Source: Rhodocyclaceae bacterium
GTDB lineage: Bacteria; Pseudomonadota; Gammaproteobacteria; Burkholderiales; Rhodocyclaceae
Length of the DNA: 7,522 nt
Assembly (NCBI GenBank): GCA_025361105.1
Contig: JANYAW010000072.1
Span: 1-7,522, forward strand
Direction of reading: 5' to 3'
Shown here: in pieces, positions 1 through 6,192 of the stretch
How the letters are laid out: each line of letters opens with the position of its first letter
Position numbering within the stretch: position 1 is the first letter of the stretch
Notes under the pieces: model-generated
Database searches by the model: none
Seen by the model: only the letters and a program-made list of their open reading frames with translations
Told to the model about the DNA's origin: nothing
Program-made: the position numbers and the translations under genes

Positions 1-1
1 G

Positions 2-19
2 GTGCCGGTTCCGCTCTGA
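2..19 (+). CDS. Possible 3' end of an upstream gene, perhaps a MoxR-type AAA+ ATPase (partial)
   Basis: Reading from base 2 gives Val-Pro-Val-Pro-Leu and then TGA at 17-19. Only five codons are visible, so the sequence alone cannot prove that a gene ends here. The idea rests on context: a MoxR-family AAA+ ATPase gene is commonly found immediately upstream of DUF58 and transglutaminase genes, and a short Val-Pro-rich tail is compatible with the C-terminus of such proteins. If correct, the gap to the DUF58 ATG is 17 bases, which suits an operon. The alternative is that the DUF58 reading frame, which is open back to base 1, begins further upstream and this stop is accidental. Confidence 0.3.
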   Translation: MPVPL

Positions 20-36
20 CAGCGCTTCTTGCGGGC

Positions 37-1395
37 ATGGCGGGTGTGGATAAAGTAAACTTTTTCCGGCGCGTGTTTTTGGCCTCGCGCGCCTTGCGCG
101 AGGCTATGACGATACCGGGACGGATGCTGGCGGGACTGACCGTTTTCGCAGCAGCGTTTGGCGTTGATCCACAGGCAAATCTTGCCTACCTAATTTTTTC
201 GCTTGGCATCAGCGCATTGGTGGTTGATGCCAGTGCCGCGCTGCTGTTACGCCGCCGCGCACCGCGATTGCAGGCGCGCCGTTTGCTTCCCGAATTTGTC
301 ACAGCGAGCCAGATCGCAGCGTATCGCATCGAACTACATAATCTTTCTGCGCGCTCACATCCGTCACTCCATTTGAGTGAAAGATTGCGCCAGACTTGGC
401 CGACTACACAAATGCTGCAAGCGCAGCGCGGCGCAGCGGTCGGCAATCGGTTTGACCAGCGCGTGGGCTATCCGGCGTTTATCGATAGCTTGCGCCGTCT
501 GCGTGCGATCGATGTGATGCCGGTTTTTGTACCCGCACTGCTGCCCGGACAACGTGTCGTGGTCGATTTGGCATTGCGGCCAGTGGCGCGTGGCTTGGCC
601 GTTTTTGAGCAACTCTATGCATTGCTCGACGGCCCGCTCGGCTTGATTCAGTTGCGCCAGCCAGTGAAAGTGAGCGAGGCCACGCTACCAGTTTTGCCAG
701 TGCGAATCGCGGTGGAACTGCCATCCGCATCGAGTCGCCGCCAGTTGCAACTTGGCGGAATTTCGCTGGCGCAAAGCGTCGGTGATGCTGAGGAATTTCG
801 TTCACTGCGCGACTATCGCGCGGGCGATCCCTTGCGCTCGATTCATTGGCGCAGTTTTGCGCGCACGAGTAGGCCGATGGTGCGTGAAATGCAGGAAGAA
901 TTTTTTTCGCGGCACGCACTGGTGCTAGATTGTGCTGCACCATTTCGCTTTGCGCCGAGTTTCGAAACCGCAATAGCGATGGCGGCATGGTTGGTGGCAA
1001 GGCCACAAGATGCCGACAGTTTGCTTGATTTAATGTTTGTCGGCGATCGTGTGCATAGGCTGACGGCGGGGCGTGCGCTGGGCGGCACGGACGCAATGTT
1101 GCGCGTGCTGGCCGCGCTGGAACCGACGCCAACAGACAGCATCGAATTGCTCATGCAAAGCGTGCAGCACCATGCGGCGCTGGTGTCTTCGGTGGTGGTG
1201 ATTTTGTTGGCATGGGATGCGCCGCGCCAGCAAGCCATGCGTGCGCTTTTGGCGAGTGGTGTGCAATTGACGGTGTTGATCGTTGGCGAAAATTCGAGGC
1301 TGGCGAGTGAGTCGAGCGAAGTGGATTTTCGTGGTTCCTTGCGTTGGATTTCGCCAAGGTTTGACACGCAAATACCTGCGCCGGCAGCGGTATAA
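37..1395 (+). CDS. DUF58 domain-containing membrane protein
   Basis: A 452-residue protein with the DUF58 signature EEFRSLRDYRAGDPLRSIHW at residues 252-271, followed by RPMVREMQEE at 279-288 and a hydrophobic strand, HALVLDC (293-299). The rest of the C-terminal half (300-450) resembles the von Willebrand A-like fold that usually follows. Two hydrophobic segments at about 29-42 and 48-71 form the usual N-terminal hairpin, followed by an Arg-rich stretch (72-82). This predicts a membrane-anchored protein. Family members normally sit beside MoxR ATPases and are thought to act in assembly or regulation of envelope proteins; the biochemical role is not established. The frame is open upstream to the window edge. 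ATG at 37 is chosen because it lies just after a possible upstream stop, but no strong ribosome binding site is present and GTG at 46 is an alternative. The transglutaminase gene follows after 5 bases, so the two are almost certainly co-transcribed. Confidence 0.88.
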   Translation: MAGVDKVNFFRRVFLASRALREAMTIPGRMLAGLTVFAAAFGVDPQANLAYLIFSLGISALVVDASAALLLRRRAPRLQARRLLPEFVTASQIAAYRIELHNLSARSHPSLHLSERLRQTWPTTQMLQAQRGAAVGNRFDQRVGYPAFIDSLRRLRAIDVMPVFVPALLPGQRVVVDLALRPVARGLAVFEQLYALLDGPLGLIQLRQPVKVSEATLPVLPVRIAVELPSASSRRQLQLGGISLAQSVGDAEEFRSLRDYRAGDPLRSIHWRSFARTSRPMVREMQEEFFSRHALVLDCAAPFRFAPSFETAIAMAAWLVARPQDADSLLDLMFVGDRVHRLTAGRALGGTDAMLRVLAALEPTPTDSIELLMQSVQHHAALVSSVVVILLAWDAPRQQAMRALLASGVQLTVLIVGENSRLASESSEVDFRGSLRWISPRFDTQIPAPAAV

Positions 1396-1400
1396 ATGTA

Positions 1401-3320
1401 ATGAAAGCGCCAATTTTCCTGCGCACCGCCGCGATGATTTTTTGGGGTTTCGCCAGTGGCAATGCACTTATTGGCGCGTTGCTCGCAGCAATGCTGTTGC
1501 TCATCAGCGTGCTGGCTACGGGCGAGCGTCTGCGCCTGACGCTGACTGACGAAGATGTTCAACGGATTGTCGATATCAGCATGTTGACGTTTGTCTTGGC
1601 GGTAGCGGCGCTGCTGGCATCCAAAGGTTTGCCTGCGGGCTTGCTGCTCGGCGTTGGCTGGCTGCCGGTGATTTTGTTGCCGCTGTTGCTGCTCCAAGCC
1701 ATCGCTCACGCGCCGATAAAAATTCGCTACGTGGCTTGGTCGATGCGCCACTCAACACGCCCAGAGGCAGATCAGCCAATCGACATTAGCGCGTTGTGGT
1801 TCGCCATCACGCTGCTCGCCGCAGGTGTTTTGGCCGGTCCCGTGCGTTGGTTTTTCTGGATACTGGCGGCGCTGTTGCTGAGCTGGTTTTTTGTCGTGCG
1901 AAATTCTTCAGCAGCTTCGTCGACAAGCTTCGTCGGCGCAGGATTGTTGGCTATCGCCCTGGCGTTTTTCCTCGGTCTGGGAATTCAAAGCACACAGCTG
2001 GCTTTGCAGCAATGGTTTGTCGACGCGCTCTCTGACACCGATAACTCTCCCTATCAAAACCAAACCAGCATCGGCGAGTTGGGCCGCGTCAAGCTTTCCG
2101 ACAGCATCGTCTGGCGCGTCACGCAGCCGGTTCCGGCAAAGGTACCGCTGCTGATGCGTAGTGGTGTTTTTAATGTTTTCGATGGCCGCAACTGGACGGC
2201 GCGTCAGGATGCTTTCAAACCGTTTGCGGCGACCCCAAATACTTCGCCCGGTGCTGGCGAAATCGGCCCGCTGATATTGCGCGGCGAGACGCGCAAGGGC
2301 ATGGCGCTGCTGCCACTGCCGACAGGTATCAGTCGAGTGAATTTGCACGTGGGGCAGCTTGAACGCAATGGCTACGGCATCCTGCGAATAAGCGAGGCAC
2401 CGGGTTTGTTGTCGCTCGCCATCACCACATCGAGTAATGCGGCGCAGGCATCGCCGCTCGCCAGCGATTTAGTCGTCGATGAAAAATATCGCGCGCTGCT
2501 GAGGCGATTGCCTGAATTGGCAGCACTCAAAGACCAGCCCGCACTTGTGCGAATATCGGGGCTCAAAAATTGGCTGGTGGCGAATTTTCGTTACACGCTT
2601 TATCTCGGCGACGCTGCCAGCGGCGCACGCGATATCGAACGATTTTTGTTGCAAGATCGCGCCGGTCACTGCGAATATTTCGCTACCGCTTCGGTCTTGC
2701 TGTTGCGCAGTCTTGGCATTCCGGCACGCTATGTCACGGGTTACTCAGTGCAGGAATTCAGCAATCTTGAAAAAGTTTTTGTAGTACGCCAGCGTCACGC
2801 GCACGCATGGGTCGAGGCGTATGTCGACGGGCGCTGGACAGAGCTTGATACCACTCCGGCGATATGGCTGGAAACCGAGGCCGAGCAAAACACTTCGCCG
2901 TGGCGGCCGGTGCTGGATTTGTTCGACTTTGCGTGGCGATGGCTGCGCGAATGGCGAGAAAATTTCGTGGTCAGCGATCACATTGGCGGCCTCGCACTCA
3001 TTGGCGCGCTGCTGTTTGCAGTGTTGGCCTGGCCGACATTTCGTCGCAGCAAAATGACGCTAGCGGCGGGTGGAGCCGGTTTGTCAAAAGGCGTGCGTGA
3101 CGACATGGACAATGATGCTGACGCAAATGCGTTTCAACAGATAGAAGCCAAGATGGCCAAACTCGGCCTCGCTCGCACAACGGCCGAGCCGCCGCGCACC
3201 TGGCTGCGACGATTGGCCATTGAGGCTCGCTCGCTAATCACCGCCGAACAATTAGCAGTAGCGGGTGCAGTGGTTGATGCGCTGTACCGGCGACGTTACG
3301 GCGGAGCAAACTCGCGCTAG
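1401..3320 (+). CDS. tgpA: TgpA-type membrane protein with periplasmic transglutaminase-like domain
   Basis: A 639-residue protein with the layout of TgpA. Hydrophobic segments at about 21-39, 59-73, 78-100, 130-147, 148-165 and 176-196 form the N-terminal membrane block (DUF3488 type). A large soluble part follows, then a last membrane segment at 527-545 and a cytoplasmic tail (about 565-639) ending in the RRRYGG motif of DUF4129-like tails. The transglutaminase core carries the complete catalytic triad: Cys424 in GHCEYFA, His468 in RHAHAWVEAY and Asp483 in ELDTTP. Topology places this core in the periplasm. The only studied relative I recall is Pseudomonas TgpA, linked to viability and the envelope; its substrate is unknown. 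The start lies 5 bases after the DUF58 stop with no clear Shine-Dalgarno sequence, suggesting re-initiation. The stop codon overlaps that of mutY on the other strand. The family call is firm; the gene symbol is less so. Confidence 0.9.
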   Translation: MKAPIFLRTAAMIFWGFASGNALIGALLAAMLLLISVLATGERLRLTLTDEDVQRIVDISMLTFVLAVAALLASKGLPAGLLLGVGWLPVILLPLLLLQAIAHAPIKIRYVAWSMRHSTRPEADQPIDISALWFAITLLAAGVLAGPVRWFFWILAALLLSWFFVVRNSSAASSTSFVGAGLLAIALAFFLGLGIQSTQLALQQWFVDALSDTDNSPYQNQTSIGELGRVKLSDSIVWRVTQPVPAKVPLLMRSGVFNVFDGRNWTARQDAFKPFAATPNTSPGAGEIGPLILRGETRKGMALLPLPTGISRVNLHVGQLERNGYGILRISEAPGLLSLAITTSSNAAQASPLASDLVVDEKYRALLRRLPELAALKDQPALVRISGLKNWLVANFRYTLYLGDAASGARDIERFLLQDRAGHCEYFATASVLLLRSLGIPARYVTGYSVQEFSNLEKVFVVRQRHAHAWVEAYVDGRWTELDTTPAIWLETEAEQNTSPWRPVLDLFDFAWRWLREWRENFVVSDHIGGLALIGALLFAVLAWPTFRRSKMTLAAGGAGLSKGVRDDMDNDADANAFQQIEAKMAKLGLARTTAEPPRTWLRRLAIEARSLITAEQLAVAGAVVDALYRRRYGGANSR

Positions 3321-4348
3321 GCAAACGTCGTCAGAAGCTTTTTTATTGGCGCAGGAAGTGCGACGCTTTTTATGTCGTCCAAGTCGTGCCATTCCAACCC
3401 GGACTCCATCGCTTGAGTGTGCGTGGTGACATTGCAAATCAACGGCGTGATGTGCAATCGAAAATGGGTGAAAGTGTGAACGCCAGTTGGTGCTGGTGAC
3501 ACGCTGTCGATTTGGCAACCGTAGTGATGTTGAGCAAAATATTCGGCATTGAGCGCGTTCGGCAGTTCCGGCAAGGAAAGCAGGCCTCCCCAAATTCCCA
3601 CCGATGGACGCCGTTCCAATAACACACGATTTTTGCGGCGCAAAATCAGCAGGGTGACTTCGCGTTGCGGAAGTTCGCGGCGCGCTTTTCTGTGCGGCAA
3701 TTCTGCTTGTCGATTGGTCGCCTGTGCGACGCAAATTTCGAGCAACGGACATTCATCGCAGCGCGGTTTGCTGCGCGTACAAAGCGTCGCACCCAAATCC
3801 ATTTGTGCCTGGTTATAGATGTCGCCATGCTTGGCCGGCATCAGCGTTTCTGCGAGTGACCATAGTTGTTTCTCGACGCGCGCTTCTCCAGGAAAGCCCT
3901 CGATGCCAAAGGTGCGCGTCAGTACGCGTTTGACATTGCCATCGAGTATCGGCGCACGTGCGGCGAAGCAAAATGTAGCGATGGAATTGGCCGTCGAACG
4001 GCCTATGCCGGGCAGTGCGCAAAGCCGCTCCGGCTCGCGCGGGAATTTCCCGCCATACGCATTCACGACCACACGTGCACAAGCATGGAGATTTCTTGCT
4101 CTCGCGTAATAACCCAGACCGCTCCACAGCGCCATCACCTCGCCAACCGGTGCAGCGGCCAAATCTTCCAGCGTCGAAAATCGCGCGAGAAACCTTGCGT
4201 AATAAGGCAGCACGGTCGCCACCTGAGTTTGCTGCAACATAATTTCCGACAGCCAGACGCGGTAAGCGTCCGTGGTGTTTTGCCACGGCAAATCATGGCG
4301 ACCGCTGCGCTTGTGCCAGCGTATCAGCCGACCCGAAAAATCGCTCAC
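3317..4348 (-). CDS. mutY: A/G-specific adenine DNA glycosylase MutY
   Basis: A 343-residue base-excision repair enzyme that removes adenine mispaired with 8-oxoguanine (or G), preventing G:C to T:A mutation. All family landmarks are present: WLSEIMLQQTQV with catalytic Glu35, GLGYYARARNL (77-87), helix-hairpin-helix LPGIGRSTA (112-120), and ILDGNVKRVL with catalytic Asp136. The [4Fe-4S] cluster motif is C190-X6-C197-X2-C200-X5-C206. The C-terminal Nudix-like domain (about 228-343), which reads 8-oxoguanine, contains HTFTHFRL (291-298), matching the FSH region of E. coli MutY. The length agrees with E. coli MutY (350). The start is GTG at 4348-4346; it overlaps the purT stop as GTGA, so translation is probably coupled to purT and no separate ribosome site is expected. 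No residue loss or frameshift is seen. Confidence 0.97.
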   Translation of the reverse strand: MSDFSGRLIRWHKRSGRHDLPWQNTTDAYRVWLSEIMLQQTQVATVLPYYARFLARFSTLEDLAAAPVGEVMALWSGLGYYARARNLHACARVVVNAYGGKFPREPERLCALPGIGRSTANSIATFCFAARAPILDGNVKRVLTRTFGIEGFPGEARVEKQLWSLAETLMPAKHGDIYNQAQMDLGATLCTRSKPRCDECPLLEICVAQATNRQAELPHRKARRELPQREVTLLILRRKNRVLLERRPSVGIWGGLLSLPELPNALNAEYFAQHHYGCQIDSVSPAPTGVHTFTHFRLHITPLICNVTTHTQAMESGLEWHDLDDIKSVALPAPIKKLLTTFA

Positions 4349-5553
4349 GGCTTATCAGGTGATTGGGTAATGACGCGGCTCGCGGCCAACTTGGCGCGCG
4401 TGCGTGCTTCGCTAGTCGTGTCCGCATTGGCCACCGCGACACCCATGCGGCGCTTCAAAAAACTCTCCGGTTTGCCGAACAAACGCAAATCAGATTCGGG
4501 GATTTGCAATGCGGCGTCGATGCCATCGAAGCTGATGCCGACCGCTTCCAGTCCGCCATAAATCACCGCCGATGCGCCGGGCCGTCGCAGGCTGGTGTCG
4601 ACCGGCAAACCGAGTATCGCCCGCGCATGCAATTCAAATTCCGACAAGCGTTGCGTTGCCAATGTCACCAGTCCGGTGTCGTGCGGCCTTGGGCTGACTT
4701 CAGAAAACCAGACCTCGTCGCCTTTGACAAAAAGCTCGACGCCAAAGATTCCACGTCCACCCAAATTGCCGGTGACCTTGCGCGCAATCTCGCGTGATTT
4801 TTCCTTCGCGATGTCCGACATATTCATCGGCTGCCAGGATTCCACGTAATCGCCATTGACTTGCACATGGCCGATGGGCTCGCAAAAATAGGTTTCGATT
4901 TCGCCGTTCGCATTCGCCGCGCGCACAGTCAGCAAAGTGATCTCGTACTCGAAATCAATAAAGCCTTCGACAATAATTCGCCCCGCGCCAACGCGTCCAC
5001 CCGCTTGTGCATAATCCCATGCGGTTTGTACATCGGCAGAATTTTTTAAAAGCGATTGCCCCTTGCCGGAGGAAGACATCACCGGTTTGACCACGCAGGG
5101 ATAACCAATGCCGCCAGCAATCGCCGCCTGCAATTCGGCCAAGGAATCGGCAAAGGCATAGGGCGAAGTCGGTAGCGACAAGGTTTCGGCAGCCAGCCGG
5201 CGTATGCCTTCGCGGTTCATCGTGAGTTGCGCCGCGCGTGCCGTCGGGATCACCACCGCCAAGCCTTCGCGCTCAATCTCGACCAGCGTGGCCGTGGCAA
5301 TCGCTTCGATTTCCGGCACCACAAAATGCGGCCGTTCCAATTCAATCACCGCACGCAAAGCGGCGCCATCGGTCATCGTCACCACATGCGAGCGGTGCGC
5401 CACCTGCATCCCCGGTGCGTCGGCGTAGCGATCCACGCCTATCACTTCTACGCCCAGACGCTGAAGTGCAATAATGACTTCCTTGCCCAATTCACCGCAG
5501 CCAAGCAGCATCACACGGGTCGCGGAGTTCGATAGCGGAGTACCAAGTTTCAT
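4345..5553 (-). CDS. purT: Formate-dependent phosphoribosylglycinamide formyltransferase (GAR transformylase 2), PurT
   Basis: A 402-residue ATP-grasp enzyme of de novo purine synthesis. It makes formyl-GAR from GAR, formate and ATP, so this step can bypass folate (the PurN route). It aligns by eye along its whole length with E. coli PurT (392 residues). Visible are the N-terminal GCGELGKE (18-25) and VDRYADAPGMQVAHRSHV (40-57), TMNREGIRRLAAE (111-123, ATP-contacting Arg114), VVKPVMSSSGKGQ (154-166, Lys156), VEGF (195-198), and the magnesium ligands Glu273 in GVELF and Glu285 in FSEVSPRPHDTG. Lys361 in LFGKPE is also in the expected place. Differences from E. coli are a slightly longer N-terminus and a few extra residues near 212-220. 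ATG at 5553 is preceded by AGGA with 7-base spacing. purT leads the purT-mutY operon and is divergent from the flavin reductase gene. Confidence 0.97.
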   Translation of the reverse strand: MKLGTPLSNSATRVMLLGCGELGKEVIIALQRLGVEVIGVDRYADAPGMQVAHRSHVVTMTDGAALRAVIELERPHFVVPEIEAIATATLVEIEREGLAVVIPTARAAQLTMNREGIRRLAAETLSLPTSPYAFADSLAELQAAIAGGIGYPCVVKPVMSSSGKGQSLLKNSADVQTAWDYAQAGGRVGAGRIIVEGFIDFEYEITLLTVRAANANGEIETYFCEPIGHVQVNGDYVESWQPMNMSDIAKEKSREIARKVTGNLGGRGIFGVELFVKGDEVWFSEVSPRPHDTGLVTLATQRLSEFELHARAILGLPVDTSLRRPGASAVIYGGLEAVGISFDGIDAALQIPESDLRLFGKPESFLKRRMGVAVANADTTSEARTRAKLAASRVITQSPDKP

Positions 5554-5560
5554 GAGGAAA

Positions 5561-5565
5561 TCCTG
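5561..5565 (-). promoter_or_regulatory. Ribosome binding site of purT
   Basis: On the - strand CAGGA lies 7 bases upstream of the purT ATG (5553). It is the only clear Shine-Dalgarno sequence at a gene start in this window and supports the chosen purT start. Confidence 0.6.
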
Positions 5566-5585
5566 AATGTTTGAAGTGATTCGTT

Positions 5586-5615
5586 ATTCTAGGGAAACTC
5601 CGAAGCAGCGGTCAG
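5586..5615 (-). promoter_or_regulatory. Candidate sigma-70 promoter of the purT-mutY operon
   Basis: On the - strand CTGACC (5615-5610, 4 of 6 matches to TTGACA) is followed by an 18-base spacer and TAGAAT (5591-5586, 5 of 6 matches to TATAAT). Transcription would begin near 5579, giving a leader of about 25 bases that includes the purT ribosome site. The -35 box and spacer lie within the inverted-repeat element described separately, and the -10 overlaps its outer end. No recognisable PurR-like operator is seen. This is a match by eye without scoring. Confidence 0.35.
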
Positions 5616-5678
5616 AAAGAACTGTCATACCTACCCAAGCGGGAATGACCGAGGTGGGACTAAATCAGTATTTCCCTA
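5590..5678. repeat. MITE-like foldback element between purT and the flavin reductase gene
   Basis: An 89-base unit bounded by the perfect 8-base inverted repeats TAGGGAAA (5590-5597) and TTTCCCTA (5671-5678). Similarity extends inward: 13 of 19 positions agree between the left end and the reverse complement of the right end (5660-5678). Inside are CGGTCA/TGACCG (5609-5614 and 5646-5651) and an imperfect palindrome running from GTCAT to ATGAC (5624-5649). The right half of that palindrome, GCGGGAATGAC, recalls the GTCATTCCCGC-type dispersed repeats common in proteobacteria. All three inverted repeats share nearly the same centre (5630-5637). The outermost TA on each side would fit a TA target duplication, but TA is self-complementary and cannot prove it. 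There is no coding capacity. The structure is seen directly; the mobile origin is inferred. Confidence 0.45.
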
Positions 5679-5700
5679 AACAATACTCACTAACGCCTTC

Positions 5701-6192
5701 ATGTCAGCCACCGAACCTTCACACCGCTCATTGCGCCAATCGCTAGGCCAGTTCGCCACCGGCATCACGGTGGTCACGGCGCGTGGCACAGACGGTCGCT
5801 TTGTCGGCCTCACGGTGAATTCATTCGCCGCCGTTTCGCTTGATCCGCCGCTAATTTTATGGAGCCTGACGGCCGATTCAAAACTACTGCCCGCCTTCGA
5901 AGCTTGCACACATTTCGCAGTCAATGTTTTATCCGCTGATCAAGCCGATATTTCGCGTCGTTTTGCCGGCGCGCGGGTGGATAAATTCTCCGGTCTGGAT
6001 TTGCGAGTTGGTGCTGGTGACACGCCCTTGATCGTCGGCTGCTGCGCCAGTTTTGAGTGTCGTCGCGATGCGCAATATCCAGGCGGTGACCACGTGATAT
6101 TCGTCGGTCATGTCGAGCGCCATCACCGCAGCAAGGAAGCGCTCGCGCCGCTGCTGTTCCACGCCGGACATTACCGTCATCTTGGTGATTAG
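5701..6192 (+). CDS. Flavin reductase-like FMN-binding split-barrel protein
   Basis: A 163-residue cytoplasmic protein of the flavin reductase domain family (the small components of two-component monooxygenases, such as HpaC, and related proteins). These bind FMN or FAD and use NAD(P)H to supply reduced flavin. Motifs in order: LGQFATGITVVTA (15-27), GLTVNSFAAVSLDPPLILWSL (36-56, flavin phosphate and ring contacts), FAVNVLS (72-78), GDHVIFVGHVE (129-139) and PLLFHAGHYRHLG (150-162). Length and both ends fit the family, which supports ATG at 5701 although there is no clear ribosome binding site. In-frame TAA at 5677-5679 limits any upstream extension. No oxygenase partner is visible nearby, so the physiological acceptor is unknown. 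The end overlaps the likely start of the Sel1-repeat gene by 8 bases. No convincing promoter was found upstream. Confidence 0.9.
   Translation: MSATEPSHRSLRQSLGQFATGITVVTARGTDGRFVGLTVNSFAAVSLDPPLILWSLTADSKLLPAFEACTHFAVNVLSADQADISRRFAGARVDKFSGLDLRVGAGDTPLIVGCCASFECRRDAQYPGGDHVIFVGHVERHHRSKEALAPLLFHAGHYRHLGD

Noticed and set aside
901..907. Run of seven T in the DUF58 gene as a possible frameshift site
   Set aside because: The zero frame continues with the conserved domain on both sides, and no overlapping frame or stimulatory structure is evident.
479..1132. Open frame of 217 codons on the - strand inside the DUF58 gene
   Set aside because: It is wholly contained in the DUF58 coding region, has a Pro/Arg/Ala-rich composition typical of an antisense shadow, and shows no domain.
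1396..1401. ATG immediately followed by TAA just before the tgpA start
   Set aside because: A one-codon start-stop unit could in principle affect re-initiation, but it is most simply a chance product of the five-base gap after the DUF58 stop.
843..1751. Open frame of 302 codons on the - strand across DUF58 and tgpA
   Set aside because: The product is rich in Gln, Arg, Ala and Ser with no recognisable domain, and it crosses the junction of two well-supported genes on the other strand.
1913..1935. Two copies of AGCTTCGTCG 13 bases apart in tgpA
   Set aside because: It is short and in different reading phases within a Ser/Ala-rich loop; likely a chance or slippage product with no signalling role.
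3866..4561. Open frame of 231 codons on the + strand opposite mutY and purT
   Set aside because: It covers conserved MutY and PurT sequence in antisense and has no domain or ribosome site.
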